Positions 38,500 through 48,721 of a DNA stretch of 64,000 nt are shown here, piece by piece. Below the pieces are notes generated by a model. That model saw only the letters and a list, made by a program, of their open reading frames with translations. It did no database searches and was not told where the DNA came from. A program made the position numbers and the translations under genes. Within the stretch, counting starts at the first letter, position 1. Each line of letters starts with the position of its first letter. The stretch spans positions 121,826-185,825 of the forward strand of contig NZ_JAPSLH010000007.1 in the NCBI RefSeq assembly GCF_031180965.1. Reading direction: 5' to 3'. The DNA comes from Chelativorans sp. GTDB lineage: Bacteria; Pseudomonadota; Alphaproteobacteria; Rhizobiales; Rhizobiaceae.

Positions 38500-39378
38500 T
38501 CACCCTGCGCCGGTCGAATGGGCCCATTCCCAGTAGAGTTCGCGCGCCTTTCGGGCCACTGGGCCCGCTTGCAGTTCGCGGTCCTCGATCCGGATCACCG
38601 GGACGACCTTGGAATGGTTGCCGGTCGAGAAAATCTCGTCCGCCCCGAGGAAATCCTCGACGCTGAGACTCTTCTCGATTACCGGCATGCCCGCTTCGGC
38701 AAGAAGGCTCATCACGCGGGCGCGGGTGATGCCGGAAAGGAAAGTGCCGTTCGGCGCGGGCGTGAAGATCTGCCCGTCCCTGACCATGAAGATGTTGGAG
38801 GTGCCGGTCTCGGCGACATTGCCCAGCATGTCCAGCACGAGCGCATTGTCGAAGCCGCGCGCCTTGGCCTCCAGGATCGCTCTGCCATTGTTCGGATAGA
38901 GGCAGCCGGCCTTGGCGTTGGTGGGCATGGTCTCGTAGGTCGGGCGCCGGAAGCGAGAAACGCCAATGGAAAAGCCCGAGGACGGGATCATCGGCGCTTC
39001 GTAAAGGCAAAGGCAAAAGCGCGTGCTTTCGGGATCGGGCGGCACGCTCATATAGCCTCCCTGCTCGGCCCAATACATGGGGCGGATATAGACGGCGGTC
39101 CTGCCGTCGAATTTCTTCAGCCCCTCCCATGTAAGCGCCACCATGTCTTCGGCCGGCACCGTGGCTTTCAGTCCGAGCGCCCGGGCGGATGCGTTGACGC
39201 GCCGGCAATGGCGGTCGAGATCCGGCGCCACGCCCTCGAACCAGCGCGCGCCGTCGAACACGGAGGAGCCGAGCCAGATGGCATGGGTGCGCGGGCCGGC
39301 GATCGGCACATTGCCCTCATGCCAGTCGCCGTCGAGAAAGGTCCAGGTCACCGATTGCGCAGGCGGTACGGTCTTCAT
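38500..39378 (-). CDS. ilvE: Branched-chain amino acid aminotransferase (class IV PLP)
   Basis: This 292-residue class IV aminotransferase starts at MKTVPPAQSVTWTFLDGDWH. The PLP lysine lies in PTNAKAGCLYPNNGRAILEAK, followed by the characteristic ALVLDMLGNVAETGTSNIFMVRDG and a C-terminal TGNHSKVVPVIRI. It transfers amino groups to or from branched-chain keto acids; a D-amino acid or other class IV specificity is possible. The upstream residues in the track ORF are not part of the protein. Confidence 0.9.
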   Translation of the reverse strand: MKTVPPAQSVTWTFLDGDWHEGNVPIAGPRTHAIWLGSSVFDGARWFEGVAPDLDRHCRRVNASARALGLKATVPAEDMVALTWEGLKKFDGRTAVYIRPMYWAEQGGYMSVPPDPESTRFCLCLYEAPMIPSSGFSIGVSRFRRPTYETMPTNAKAGCLYPNNGRAILEAKARGFDNALVLDMLGNVAETGTSNIFMVRDGQIFTPAPNGTFLSGITRARVMSLLAEAGMPVIEKSLSVEDFLGADEIFSTGNHSKVVPVIRIEDRELQAGPVARKARELYWEWAHSTGAG

Positions 39379-39513
39379 GGCTGCTCTCCTGAACATCAGG
39401 GATAGCGCCTGCGGGCGCCCCGTCAACCTTCAGGTCGCGCAAAGCGTCGGTCCAGGGTGCTTGACCGGCAATGGCCTATGCGGTCAAAGTGCCCCTTTCA
39501 GGACCCAGAGCGT

Positions 39514-40176
39514 ATGCGGTTTTCTGCTTTCGTTTTCGATGCTTACGGCACGCTCTTCGACGTGCATGCGGCAGTGCGCCGCCACGCGGAGGAGGCCGGC
39601 CCCGAGGGGCAACTCCTGTCGGAAATCTGGCGCGCCAAGCAGCTCGAATATTCATGGGTCGGAACCCTCATGGAGGACTATACCGACTTCTGGACCTTGA
39701 CCGAACGTGCGCTCGACTTCGCTTTCCGGAAGGTGCCTTCGGTCGATCCGGCGCTCAGGCAGAAGCTGCTCGATGCCTACTGGCGGCTCGACTGCTATCC
39801 CGAGGTACCATCCGTTCTCGCCGCGCTGAAGGCCGGCGGCGCGCGGCTCGCGATCCTTTCCAACGGCTCGGCAGCCATGCTCGAAGCAGCGGTGAAGTCG
39901 GCCGCCCTCGACACGCTCTTCGACGACATCTTTTCCGCCGACATGGTGAGCAGGTTCAAGACGCATCCGGCCGTCTACGAGCTGGTGACTACCGCGCTCC
40001 GCGTCTATCCCGATACGATCTCCTTCCAGTCGTCGAACCGGTGGGACGTGGCGGGCGCGACGAAGTTCGGCTTCCGCACGGTTTGGATCAACCGCAGCGG
40101 CCAACCGGACGAATACGTCCGGCACCAGCCGCAACTGGTCCTTCCCTCGCTCGAGGGCCTGCTCACGGCGCGCTGA
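39514..40176 (+). CDS. Haloacid dehalogenase type II (HAD superfamily)
   Basis: This 220-residue HAD enzyme has the nucleophile Asp in SAFVFDAYGTLFDVHAA, the cap-domain residues of type II dehalogenases (WRAKQLEYSWVGTLM), Ser/Asn in ILSNGSAAML, Lys in MVSRFKTHPAVYEL, and SSNRWDVAGATKFGFRTVWINR. The family converts L-2-haloacids to D-2-hydroxyacids, but the physiological substrate here is unknown. The start at MRFSAFVFD was chosen because the motif must be near the N-terminus. Confidence 0.93.
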   Translation: MRFSAFVFDAYGTLFDVHAAVRRHAEEAGPEGQLLSEIWRAKQLEYSWVGTLMEDYTDFWTLTERALDFAFRKVPSVDPALRQKLLDAYWRLDCYPEVPSVLAALKAGGARLAILSNGSAAMLEAAVKSAALDTLFDDIFSADMVSRFKTHPAVYELVTTALRVYPDTISFQSSNRWDVAGATKFGFRTVWINRSGQPDEYVRHQPQLVLPSLEGLLTAR

Positions 40177-40370
40177 CGAAACCGTGACCTGAGAAGCGTT
40201 GCAGAATTGCAATAGCGGGCGAACAATATGGACTCGCGCCCGTTTCTCCACCTTGCGTCGAGCGCCACAAGGTTGGATTCACCATGACGAGTCTCCTCGG
40301 CAAAGAGTCTTTCGCGTTTCATCCGCGTCCGGCCTGCGACGGGGCCGCATCCCCTAAAGACCAAGAGAAC

Positions 40371-41117
40371 ATGTCCGAATCCGATCAACCCTCCACCCTA
40401 TCCCGCCGCGCATTCCTATCGGGCGCCCTCGCCGGCGTCGCGGTCTTGTCCGGCTGTGCGAATGTGCCGTCGGAGCCGCCGCCGATCGCCTATCGGCCGG
40501 CCCCACCGCCGCCGCCATTCGCCCCGCAGGCCGCATCCATGATGTACGGCGCGATTGTCGACAACGGCTTTGAAATCCCCGCCGTTCCGGTGGAGAAGAT
40601 CGATCCGCGCTATCTGCGCCAGGAGGTCCTTGACCCTACCGGGGAAGCGCCGGGCACCATCGTCGTCGATACCGCGCAGCACTTCCTCTATCTCGTCCGC
40701 GGCGGCGGCCGCGCCTTGCGTTACGGCGTCGGCCTTGGCCGCGAGGGCTTTGCCTGGGCCGGCCGCGCCCAGATCGAGCGCAAGACCATGTGGCCGAGAT
40801 GGCATCCGCCGGAGGAAATGATCCTGCGGCAGCCGGAGCTGGAGAGATACCGCACGACCTATGACAAGGCGACCGGCCGATGGCTGGGTGGCATGGATCC
40901 CGGGATCATGAACCCGCTCGGCGCTCGCGCCCTTTACCTCTACCAGGACGGCAAGGACACGCTCTACCGCATCCACGGCTCGCCGGAATGGTGGACCATC
41001 GGCAAGTCAGTGTCCTCGGGATGCGTGCGCATGATCAATCAGGACGTGATCGACCTTTTCGACCGGGTTCCCGAAGGGACGCCCGTGCTGGTCACCAGCG
41101 GGCTGCGGGCGGTGTAG
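40371..41117 (+). CDS. TAT-type lipoprotein L,D-transpeptidase (YkuD)
   Basis: This 248-residue protein starts with a twin-arginine signal ending in a lipobox (LSRRAFLSGALAGVAVLSGCAN). A proline-rich linker and a YkuD domain with active site HGSPEWWTIGKSVSSGCVRM (Cys near residue 222) follow. It would form 3-3 cross-links in peptidoglycan or attach proteins to it. A TTGCA-GAAT-TGCAA inverted repeat lies upstream at 40199-40212. It is monocistronic, with a hairpin downstream. Confidence 0.92.
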   Translation: MSESDQPSTLSRRAFLSGALAGVAVLSGCANVPSEPPPIAYRPAPPPPPFAPQAASMMYGAIVDNGFEIPAVPVEKIDPRYLRQEVLDPTGEAPGTIVVDTAQHFLYLVRGGGRALRYGVGLGREGFAWAGRAQIERKTMWPRWHPPEEMILRQPELERYRTTYDKATGRWLGGMDPGIMNPLGARALYLYQDGKDTLYRIHGSPEWWTIGKSVSSGCVRMINQDVIDLFDRVPEGTPVLVTSGLRAV

Positions 41118-41162
41118 CGCGTCGGGCGCTTCGGCTCTCCTGAACGGCACGCTTTATCGATC

Positions 41163-41187
41163 GAGGGGGAGCTCCGTGCCTCCCCTC
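41163..41187 (+). terminator. Probable terminator after L,D-transpeptidase
   Basis: GAGGGGGAG pairs with CTCCCCTC (one bulged base) around an eight-base loop and is followed by TTCTCTT. It lies 45 nt after the stop codon, between two convergent genes. The U-tract is interrupted by C, so termination may be partial. Confidence 0.45.
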
Positions 41188-41192
41188 TTCTC

Positions 41193-42734
41193 TTACCGCC
41201 TTCTCCTGAGGCTTCCCAACAGTCCGCGGATGATTTCGCGGCCGAGCGTGGTTCCTACCGAGCGCACCACGGACTTGACGGCAGCTTCCGTGACCGATTG
41301 GCGGCTGGAGCTCCTGGCACGGCCGCGCGAGGCGGGACGGCCGCTCGAGCTTCCGAAATCCGGCAGCGTCCACCCCGATCCGCTCTGCTGCCCGCCTCCC
41401 TGCGCTTCCTGTTCGGCCTGCGCGGCCTTGGCGGCCGTCCGCTTCTGCAGCATCTCGAAGGCCGATTCGCGGTCGACCGTCTGATCATACTGACCGGCCA
41501 TCGGACTTGCCTGCATGATCGAGCGCCGCTCGGCATCAGTGATGGCGCCGAGGCGCGAGGACGGCGGGCGGATGAGCGTCCGCTGCACCATCGAGGGGAC
41601 ACCCTTTTCCTCCAGGGTCGAGACCAGCGCCTCGCCAGTGCCGAGTTGCGTGATCGCCTCAAAGGAATCGAATTCCGGGTTGGGACGGAAGGTCTCGGCG
41701 GCCGTCTTCACCGCCTTCTGCTCCCGCGGCGTATAGGCGCGCAGCGCATGCTGGATGCGGTTGCCGAGCTGCGCCAGCACCGTCTCCGGCACGTCGAGCG
41801 GGTTCTGCGTAACGAAATAGACGCCGACGCCCTTGGATCGGATCAGGCGCACGACCTGCTCCACCCGGTCGATGAGCGCCTTGGGCGCCTCGTCGAAGAG
41901 GAGATGCGCCTCGTCGAAGAAGAAGACCAGATTCGGCTTTTCCGGGTCGCCGACCTCCGGGAGCTCCTCGAACAGTTCCGACAGAAGCCACAGCAGGAAC
42001 GTCGCGTAAAGCCGCGGATTCATCATCAGCTTGTCAGCCGCAAGCACGCTGATCACGCCGCGGCCGTCGCTCGTCGTGCGCATCAGGTCGGCGATGCGCA
42101 GGGCAGGCTCGCCGAAGAAATGCTCGCCGCCCTGCTGCTCCAGGATCAGGAGGGAGCGCTGGATGGCGCCGACGGACTGTTTCGACACATTGCCGTAGCG
42201 CGCGCCGATCTCATCCGCCCGCTCGGCGATGTTCGACAGCAGCGCCTGCAGGTCCTTCATGTCGAGGAGCAACAGGCCCTCCTCGTCGGCGATGCGGAAG
42301 GCGATGTTCATCACGCCTTCCTGCGCTTCCGAGAGGTTCATGAGCCGGGAGAGGAGCAGCGGCCCCATCTCCGAGACCGTGGCGCGGATGGGATGGCCCT
42401 TCTCGCCGAAAAGGTCCCAGAAGACGACCGGGAACTGCTCTGGCTGATAGGGGTCGAGCCGCACATCGGCCGCCCGCTTGACGAGGAAATCCTTCAATTC
42501 GCCCGGCATCGCCACGCCGGAAAGATCGCCCTTGATGTCGGCGGCGAAGACCGGCACGCCGGCCTTGGAGAAGCCTTCGGCAAGGATCTGCAGCGTCACG
42601 GTCTTGCCGGTGCCGGTGGCGCCGGTGACCAGGCCGTGCCGGTTGCCATAGCCGAGCAGCAGCTTTTCCGCCCGCTGATAGCTGTCGTCCTTGTGCCGGC
42701 TCGCACCGATGAAAATGCTATCGTCCGCCGTCAT
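41193..42734 (-). CDS. HerA/DUF853-type ATPase (helicase HerA-like)
   Basis: This 513-residue P-loop ATPase starts at [18 protein letters not shown]. Walker A is [10 protein letters not shown] (near residue 40) and Walker B is [53 protein letters not shown] fits the HerA/FtsK-like DUF853 family. The C-terminal tail ([19 protein letters not shown]) is low in complexity and basic. The biological role of bacterial stand-alone DUF853 ATPases is not established. The track ORF start 130 codons upstream is spurious. Confidence 0.92.
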   Translation of the reverse strand: MTADDSIFIGASRHKDDSYQRAEKLLLGYGNRHGLVTGATGTGKTVTLQILAEGFSKAGVPVFAADIKGDLSGVAMPGELKDFLVKRAADVRLDPYQPEQFPVVFWDLFGEKGHPIRATVSEMGPLLLSRLMNLSEAQEGVMNIAFRIADEEGLLLLDMKDLQALLSNIAERADEIGARYGNVSKQSVGAIQRSLLILEQQGGEHFFGEPALRIADLMRTTSDGRGVISVLAADKLMMNPRLYATFLLWLLSELFEELPEVGDPEKPNLVFFFDEAHLLFDEAPKALIDRVEQVVRLIRSKGVGVYFVTQNPLDVPETVLAQLGNRIQHALRAYTPREQKAVKTAAETFRPNPEFDSFEAITQLGTGEALVSTLEEKGVPSMVQRTLIRPPSSRLGAITDAERRSIMQASPMAGQYDQTVDRESAFEMLQKRTAAKAAQAEQEAQGGGQQSGSGWTLPDFGSSSGRPASRGRARSSSRQSVTEAAVKSVVRSVGTTLGREIIRGLLGSLRRRR

Positions 42735-42925
42735 GGCCCCTCCTCGTTCTCCGCCGCAGCACCGATCCGGTATAGTCAGAGCGGCATCGCCGCACAACGC
42801 ATTCTTCCGGCAGCTGCACATTCTGCACATCGCCGGAAGAAAAGGATGCGAGGGCGAAACGGCGCATTGCGACAGGCGTGAGGTCATCCTAAACTTGGCC
42901 CGTGGTGCGCAGAAAGGGAGCCTTG

Positions 42926-44365
42926 ATGGATCGCTCGATCCTGAGCAATGCGGATTTCCCCGCTGTCGATCGAGGGCAGTGGCTGGAGCTTGTCGCGAGG
43001 TCACTGGGCAAGGATACCGATTATGAATCCCTGATCCGCCACACGGACGACGGGATCCCTGTCGAGCCGCTCTACGAGCGCAGCTCCAACCCCTCGCCGC
43101 TCGCCCGCCGCGATCCGGCCTCGCCATGGAAGCTCATCCAGCGCATGGACGATCCCGATCCCGTCCGCGCCAATGCTCAAGCAAGGGAGGACCTGGCGCA
43201 GGGGGCGCAGGGCTTGTCGCTGGTCTTTGCCGGCGCGCCCAACGCATTCCGCTATGGCCTTCCGTCGAACCCGGAGGTGCTCGAGACCGCCCTTGCCGAC
43301 CTGCCGCTCAAGGACATCCACCTGCGCATCGACGTCCATCCGCAGAGCCGCGCCTCCGTGGACTGGCTGGTCGACATCCTGACGAAGAAGCGCGCCGATC
43401 CGGCGCGGCTCAACCTCTCCTTCGGCATCGATCCGGCCTCGCTCTTCGCCGGAACGGGCCGGCTGCGCATGTCCATCGAAGCGCTGGAAGCCTCGATGCC
43501 GCCGTCGCTGGCCGGCTATTTCGCTCTCTCGCTGCCGGGAATCCTGCTCGAGGCGGACGGGCGCGTCTTCCACAATGCCGGCGCGACGGAGGCGCAGGAA
43601 CTGGGCATCATGCTCGCCTCCGCCGTCGCGCATCTGAGGATGTTCGAGGAGGCGCGCCAGCCGCTTGTCTATGCGGTCCCGCATATCGGCTTCGCGTTGA
43701 GCGTGGACCAGGACCAGTTCCTGTCCATGGCCAAGATCCGCGCCCTGCGGAAGCTCTGGGCGCGCATGCTGGAGGCGTGCTCCATAGGACCTTCGCCCGC
43801 CACTGTCCACGCAGAGACCTCCTACCGCATGATGACGGCGCGCGATCCGGAAACCAACATCCTGCGCACCACCATCGCCGCCTTCGCGGCCGCCTGCGGC
43901 GGTGCCGATTCCATCTCCGTTCTGCCGCACACCATCACGCACGGCCTGCCGGACGGCTTTGCGCGCCGGCTCGCGCGCAACGCGCAGCTGATCCTTGCCG
44001 GCGAGAGCCGGCTCGACTTCGTCGCCGATCCGGCGGCCGCCTCCGGCGCGATCGAGGCGCTGACGGACAGCCTGTGCGAAAAGGCGTGGGAAGAATTCCG
44101 CCAGATCGAGAAGGAGGGCGGGGTTCTGCGCAGCCTTGCCCACGGGCATATCCAGAGCCGCATCGACGCCGCCCGGGCAAGGCGCCTTGCCGAGTTTCGC
44201 GAGGGCAACCGCAACATCGTCGGCACCACGCTCTACAAGCTCGCACAGGAGCGGCCATTCACGACGCTCTCCGCCGAGCGCCAGCCCATCCCGACCGACG
44301 GCGCGGTGGCCTGCATCCCGCTTGCCGCGGCCCGCATCGACGAGGGCCTTGGAGAGCCCGCATGA
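42926..44365 (+). CDS. mutA: Methylmalonyl-CoA mutase small subunit
   Basis: This 479-residue subunit starts at [19 protein letters not shown] with GGGAG upstream. It has the mutase TIM-barrel ([82 protein letters not shown]) but no C-terminal cobalamin-binding domain, typical of the non-catalytic small subunit. It overlaps mutB by four bases (ATGA). With MutB it converts (R)-methylmalonyl-CoA to succinyl-CoA in propionate catabolism. Confidence 0.94.
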   Translation: MDRSILSNADFPAVDRGQWLELVARSLGKDTDYESLIRHTDDGIPVEPLYERSSNPSPLARRDPASPWKLIQRMDDPDPVRANAQAREDLAQGAQGLSLVFAGAPNAFRYGLPSNPEVLETALADLPLKDIHLRIDVHPQSRASVDWLVDILTKKRADPARLNLSFGIDPASLFAGTGRLRMSIEALEASMPPSLAGYFALSLPGILLEADGRVFHNAGATEAQELGIMLASAVAHLRMFEEARQPLVYAVPHIGFALSVDQDQFLSMAKIRALRKLWARMLEACSIGPSPATVHAETSYRMMTARDPETNILRTTIAAFAAACGGADSISVLPHTITHGLPDGFARRLARNAQLILAGESRLDFVADPAAASGAIEALTDSLCEKAWEEFRQIEKEGGVLRSLAHGHIQSRIDAARARRLAEFREGNRNIVGTTLYKLAQERPFTTLSAERQPIPTDGAVACIPLAAARIDEGLGEPA

Positions 44366-46506
44366 TCCCGGACTTTTCCGCCGTCGCCTGGTCGCCGCCG
44401 GCGGGGATCGAGCCCGGCTGGCCGCAAGGCCGCTGGAAGACGCCCGAGGGCATCGCCATCCGCCGCGCCTATGGTGCGGCCGACATCACGGATCTGCCCT
44501 ATCTCGACACCTATCCCGGCCTGCCTCCCTTCATCCGCGGCCCCTACCCCACGATGTATGTCCAGCGGCCCTGGACGATCCGCCAATATGCCGGGTTTTC
44601 GACGGCGGAAGAATCGAACGCCTTCTACCGGCGCAATCTGGCGGCCGGCCAGAAGGGCCTCTCCATCGCCTTCGACCTTGCGACCCATCGCGGCTATGAC
44701 AGCGACCACCCGCGCGTGGCGGGCGATGTCGGCATGGCGGGCGTCGCGATCGATTCCATCCTCGACATGCGCCAGCTCTTCGACGGCATCCCGCTGGGCG
44801 AGATGACGGTTTCGATGACCATGAACGGCGCGGTTCTGCCGATCCTGGCGCTCTATATCGTCGCGGCGGAAGAGCAGGGCGTTGCCCAGGAGGACCTGGC
44901 GGGCACCATTCAGAACGATATTCTGAAGGAGTTCATGGTCCGCAACACCTATATCTATCCGCCAAAACCGTCCATGCGGATCATCTCGGACATCTTCGCC
45001 TACACGGCGGAGCACATGCCGAAATTCAACTCCATCTCGATCTCCGGCTATCACATGCAGGAGGCTGGCGCGACCGCTGATCTGGAGCTTGCCTACACGA
45101 TCGCCGACGGCATCGAATATATCCGCGCGGGTCTCGCCGCGGGCCTCAACATCGACCGCTTCGCGCCACGTCTGTCCTTCTTCTGGGCGATCGGCATGAA
45201 TTTCTTTATGGAAGTGGCGAAGATGCGGGCCGCGCGCCTCATCTGGGCGGCCCTGGTCAAGAAGAATTTTTCGCCGCGGGACGAGCGCTCGCTGGCGCTA
45301 CGCACCCATTGCCAGACCTCCGGGTGGTCCCTCACCGCCCAAGATCCCTACAACAATATCGTCCGCACCATGGTCGAGGCCATGGCGGCGACGCAGGGGC
45401 ACACGCAGTCGCTGCACACCAACTCCTTCGACGAGGCGCTGGCCCTGCCCTCGGACCACTCCGCCCGCATCGCCCGCAACACGCAGCTCGTGCTGCAGGT
45501 CGAGTCCGGCACCACGCGCATCATCGACCCCTGGGGCGGATCGGCCTTCGTCGAGCGCCTCACGCATGACCTTGCCGCCCGCGCGCTCGCCCATATCGAG
45601 GAGGTGGAGAGCCTCGGCGGCATGGCGGCGGCGATCGAAAAAGGCGTGCCGAAGCTGCGCATCGAGGAAGCGGCGGCGCGCACCCAGGCGCATATCGATT
45701 CCGGCGAGCAGCCCGTCATCGGCGTCAACCAGTTCCGTCCCGAGGAGGACGTGACGGTCGATGTGCTGAAGGTGGACAATGCGGAGGTGCGGGCGCGCCA
45801 GCTCTCAAAGCTTCAGCAGCTGAAGGGCACGCGCGACGTGGCGCGGGTGGAGACGGCGTTGGGCGAACTCACCGAGGCGGCGGAGCGCGGCGCCAATCTG
45901 CTCGAATTCGCCATTCGCGCCGCGCGCGCCCAGGCGACGGTGGGCGAGATTTCCTACGCGCTGGAGAAGGTTTTCGGCCGTCACGTAGCCGACATCCGCA
46001 CCATCTCAGGCGTCTACCGGAAGGAAGTGGGCGAGAATGAGGCCGTCCTGCGAGCCGAAAACAAGGTCGCCCTTTTCCGCGAGCGCACCGGCGGCCCGCC
46101 GCGCATCCTCGTCGCCAAGGTCGGCCAGGACGGCCACGACCGGGGCCAGAAAGTCATCGCCACGGCCTTCGGCGACCTCGGTTTCGAGGTGAGTGTCGGG
46201 GCGATGTTCCAGACGCCGGACGAGGTGGCGAGGCTGGCGGACGAGAGGGACGTTCATGTCGTCGGCGTATCCTCGCTCGCCGCGGGGCATCTCACGCTGG
46301 TGCCGGAGCTGAAACAGGCGCTGAGGCGGCTCGGCCGCGACGACATCCTGATCGCAGTCGGCGGCGTCATCCCGCCCGATGATTTCGATGCTCTTCGATC
46401 AGCGGGCGCGGCCGAAATCTTCCCGCCCGGCACCGTGATTGCCGAAGCGGCGGAGCGGCTGGTCGACAGGTTGCTGGATCCCGCGCGAAACCTTTCGGCT
46501 GCATAA
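44362..46506 (+). CDS. mutB: Methylmalonyl-CoA mutase large, catalytic subunit
   Basis: This 714-residue catalytic subunit starts at [19 protein letters not shown]. The substrate barrel includes [43 protein letters not shown] and [21 protein letters not shown]. The C-terminal B12 domain has [14 protein letters not shown] (cobalt-ligating His near residue 590) and [11 protein letters not shown]. The 1126-residue ORF in the track joins an out-of-frame reading of mutA to this protein and is not real. No MeaB-type chaperone gene is adjacent. Confidence 0.96.
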   Translation: MIPDFSAVAWSPPAGIEPGWPQGRWKTPEGIAIRRAYGAADITDLPYLDTYPGLPPFIRGPYPTMYVQRPWTIRQYAGFSTAEESNAFYRRNLAAGQKGLSIAFDLATHRGYDSDHPRVAGDVGMAGVAIDSILDMRQLFDGIPLGEMTVSMTMNGAVLPILALYIVAAEEQGVAQEDLAGTIQNDILKEFMVRNTYIYPPKPSMRIISDIFAYTAEHMPKFNSISISGYHMQEAGATADLELAYTIADGIEYIRAGLAAGLNIDRFAPRLSFFWAIGMNFFMEVAKMRAARLIWAALVKKNFSPRDERSLALRTHCQTSGWSLTAQDPYNNIVRTMVEAMAATQGHTQSLHTNSFDEALALPSDHSARIARNTQLVLQVESGTTRIIDPWGGSAFVERLTHDLAARALAHIEEVESLGGMAAAIEKGVPKLRIEEAAARTQAHIDSGEQPVIGVNQFRPEEDVTVDVLKVDNAEVRARQLSKLQQLKGTRDVARVETALGELTEAAERGANLLEFAIRAARAQATVGEISYALEKVFGRHVADIRTISGVYRKEVGENEAVLRAENKVALFRERTGGPPRILVAKVGQDGHDRGQKVIATAFGDLGFEVSVGAMFQTPDEVARLADERDVHVVGVSSLAAGHLTLVPELKQALRRLGRDDILIAVGGVIPPDDFDALRSAGAAEIFPPGTVIAEAAERLVDRLLDPARNLSAA

Positions 46507-46541
46507 AGCGTCTCCCACTTCTCCGTTCCGGTACCCAGCAG

Positions 46542-47531
46542 ATGATCAAAGTCTACACCACCGATGGCGACCGGCTCAGGGGCGCCGAAATAAAGCCGGG
46601 CGAGCCGCTTCCCGAAGGCGCGCTCTGGATCGACCTGCTCAATCCTTCCGCGGAGGAGGACACGACGGTCGAGAAATGGATCGGCGCGCCGATCCCCACC
46701 GACAAGGACATGGTGGAGATCGAAGAATCGAGCCGCTTCTACATGGAAGAAAAGGTTCAGTACCTCACAGCGCCCATCCTGCACGCGGTCAACGAGCATC
46801 GCGTCATCTCGCCAATCTCCTTCATCCTCGCCGGCAAGCGGCTGGTAACGGTTCGCTACAGCGAGCCCAAGGCATTCTCGATTTTCCTCAACCGCGCCAC
46901 CAAGCCGGGAAATGGGCTCGTGGAGGCGGACTGCACCGGGCTGTCGGTCCTGATCGGGTTGCTCGAGGCGATCACCGACCGGCTCGCGGATATCCTCGAA
47001 CACGTCACGGAGGAGATCGAGTCCGCCTCCAACATGATCCTGCACCGCCACCAGCAGCAGCGCCCCATGAGCACGAAGGAGTTCCGGCGCATCCTGACGC
47101 GCATCGGCAGCCAGGGCGCCTTCCTCTCGAAAGTGCGGGAGAGCCTGTCGGGGATAGGCCGGCTCCTCGCCTATGTCATCGCCAATATGGAAAACGGGCC
47201 GCTCCGCGAGGAAGCACGCTCGCGGCTTGCCTCGGTGGAGCGCGACACGCGCTCGCTCGAGAACTATATCGATTTCCTGTCGAACAAGATCACCTTCCTG
47301 CTCGACACCATCGTGGGGCTCATCACGGTGGAGCAGAACGCCATCATCAAGATCTTCTCGGTGGCCGCCGTCGGGCTGATGCCGCCGACGCTCATCGCCT
47401 CGATCTACGGCATGAATTTTCACTTCATGCCGGAACTCGACGAGGTCTGGGGCTATCCCGCGGCTCTGATCGCCATGGTGCTTTCGGCAATCCTGCCGCT
47501 GATCTTCTTCCGCAGGAAGGGCTGGCTCTGA
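46542..47531 (+). CDS. corA: CorA-family magnesium/divalent cation transporter
   Basis: This 329-residue transporter has a cytoplasmic N-terminal funnel domain (LWIDLLNPSAEEDTTVEKW, ESSRFYMEEKVQYLTAPI), long helices with a Ser/Arg-rich stretch, and two C-terminal membrane helices with the selectivity loop YGMNF (near residue 297). It carries Mg2+ (possibly Co2+ or Ni2+) into the cell. It follows mutB by 35 nt and may be transcribed with it, although functionally unrelated. Confidence 0.94.
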   Translation: MIKVYTTDGDRLRGAEIKPGEPLPEGALWIDLLNPSAEEDTTVEKWIGAPIPTDKDMVEIEESSRFYMEEKVQYLTAPILHAVNEHRVISPISFILAGKRLVTVRYSEPKAFSIFLNRATKPGNGLVEADCTGLSVLIGLLEAITDRLADILEHVTEEIESASNMILHRHQQQRPMSTKEFRRILTRIGSQGAFLSKVRESLSGIGRLLAYVIANMENGPLREEARSRLASVERDTRSLENYIDFLSNKITFLLDTIVGLITVEQNAIIKIFSVAAVGLMPPTLIASIYGMNFHFMPELDEVWGYPAALIAMVLSAILPLIFFRRKGWL

Positions 47532-47559
47532 TAGAGTTTGGGCAACCCGGAGGAGAGCG

Positions 47560-47967
47560 ATGAAGATCGACGGGCAGTGCCATTGCGGTCACGTGACCTA
47601 CGAGGCGGAGATCGACCCGGAGCGCGTCCATATCTGTCACTGTGACGACTGCCAGAGGCTCACGGGCTCGCCCTACCGCGTCTCGGTGCAGGCTGCGCGC
47701 AGCGATATTCGCCTCACCGGAAATCCGCCCAGGGTCTATACCAAGACGGGGGAAAGCGGCCGGAAGCGCCGACAGTATTTTTGTCCCGAATGCGGCTCGC
47801 CGGTTTTCGTATGCGGCGAGGATCCCGATCAGGGCGACTGGGGCATCCGCTGGGGCAGCATCAACCAGCGCCGTGGGCTTTCGCCGAAGCGGCAGATGTG
47901 GTGCCGTTCGGCCATCCCGTGGGCGGCCAGCGCGTTTGAGGACCTGCCGCAACGGGAGACCCAGTAG
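47560..47967 (+). CDS. GFA-family zinc protein (glutathione-dependent formaldehyde-activating fold)
   Basis: This 135-residue protein has the zinc motifs of the GFA fold: CHCGHVTYEAEI, ICHCDDCQRLTGSPYRVSV and YFCPECGSPVFVCGED. GFA proteins are related to glutathione-dependent formaldehyde-activating enzyme, though most members have no demonstrated activity. GGAGGAGAGCG precedes the start. It lies 28 nt after corA. Confidence 0.9.
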   Translation: MKIDGQCHCGHVTYEAEIDPERVHICHCDDCQRLTGSPYRVSVQAARSDIRLTGNPPRVYTKTGESGRKRRQYFCPECGSPVFVCGEDPDQGDWGIRWGSINQRRGLSPKRQMWCRSAIPWAASAFEDLPQRETQ

Positions 47968-48028
47968 GCGCCTGGGGTTCACAGCGCATCGTCCAGCCGG
48001 CCATCGTCCCCTTGCCGAGTGAACCTCC

Positions 48029-48054
48029 GATGTTATATCATGTGTTATAACATC
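48029..48054. promoter_or_regulatory. Palindromic operator upstream of toxin-antitoxin pair
   Basis: GATGTTATA and TATAACATC form a perfect 9-bp inverted repeat separated by eight bases (TCATGTGT), 12 nt before the antitoxin ATG. The AT-rich palindrome next to an AbrB-fold antitoxin is a typical autoregulatory operator and may overlap a promoter. Confidence 0.65.
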
Positions 48055-48066
48055 TGGAGCAGAGCG

Positions 48067-48297
48067 ATGAACGTCACCATCCGCAGAATAGGCAATTCCG
48101 AAGGCGTGATCCTGCCGAAAGAACTGCTCGACCGGCACAACCTCAAAGCCGGCGACGTGCTGAATGTGCTGGAGGAAGGTCACGAATTGCGCCTTCGCCC
48201 CCTCGCGGACGATCCGGAGGAGTTCGAGCGCAAGATGTCGATCGCTCGGCAACGCATGAAGAAGTATGAGGTGGCTTATCGGGCTTTGGCCAAGTGA
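48067..48297 (+). CDS. AbrB/MazE-family antitoxin
   Basis: This 76-residue protein starts at MNVTIRRIGNSEGVILPKELLDRHNLKAGDVLNVLEEG, the swapped-hairpin AbrB/SpoVT fold used by MazE-type antitoxins. A charged helical C-terminal tail (EFERKMSIARQRMKKYEVAYRAL) could wrap the toxin. GGAGC precedes the start. The stop overlaps the toxin GTG start in GTGA, a coupling typical of type II toxin-antitoxin operons. Confidence 0.9.
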   Translation: MNVTIRRIGNSEGVILPKELLDRHNLKAGDVLNVLEEGHELRLRPLADDPEEFERKMSIARQRMKKYEVAYRALAK

Positions 48298-48683
48298 CGG
48301 AGTTCCACAGCCGCGCCTTCGTGGAGGCACTCCATCGGGAGCAGTTGCGGCTCCACGGAGGCGCAGCAGGTCTGCGGGACGAAGGCGCGCTCGAATCCGC
48401 ACTCAGCCGGCCGCTGTACAAAGAAGCTTACGGCCAGCCGGATCTTTGCGAGCTTGCCGCGGCATATCTGTACGGAATCGTGAAAAACCATCCTTTTGTG
48501 GATGGGAACAAGCGGACCGGCTTCGCGGCTGCCGATCTTTTCCTCTATTTCAACGGCCTCAGCCTCGAGGCAAGCCAGGAGGACGTGATCCAGCTCGTCA
48601 CGATGCTCGCCGCAGGCGAGATCGACGAGGAAGGCGCCGCCGCTTTCTTCCGCGACTATACGGTGAGGCGCGAAGAGGAGTAG
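48294..48683 (+). CDS. Doc-type (death-on-curing) Fic-fold toxin
   Basis: This 129-residue protein starts at a GTG inside the antitoxin stop. The Fic/Doc active-site loop HPFVDGNKRTGFAAAD is near residue 65, followed by helices (LFLYFNGLSLEASQEDVIQLVTML). Doc toxins phosphorylate EF-Tu and stop translation. Other parts of the Doc pattern are EALHREQLRLHGGAAGLRDEGALESALSRP. The usual partner is a Phd-type antitoxin; here it is an AbrB-fold one, a combination also seen elsewhere. Confidence 0.93.
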   Translation: MTEFHSRAFVEALHREQLRLHGGAAGLRDEGALESALSRPLYKEAYGQPDLCELAAAYLYGIVKNHPFVDGNKRTGFAAADLFLYFNGLSLEASQEDVIQLVTMLAAGEIDEEGAAAFFRDYTVRREEE

Positions 48684-48721
48684 CGGCACCTATCCTCGTT
48701 TCGGCAGCTACGGGGTACGCG

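Noticed and set aside
43126-44361. Upstream part of a 1126-residue ORF ending in mutB
   Set aside because: This stretch is an out-of-frame reading of mutA; the true MutB begins at 44362 where the mutase sequence starts.
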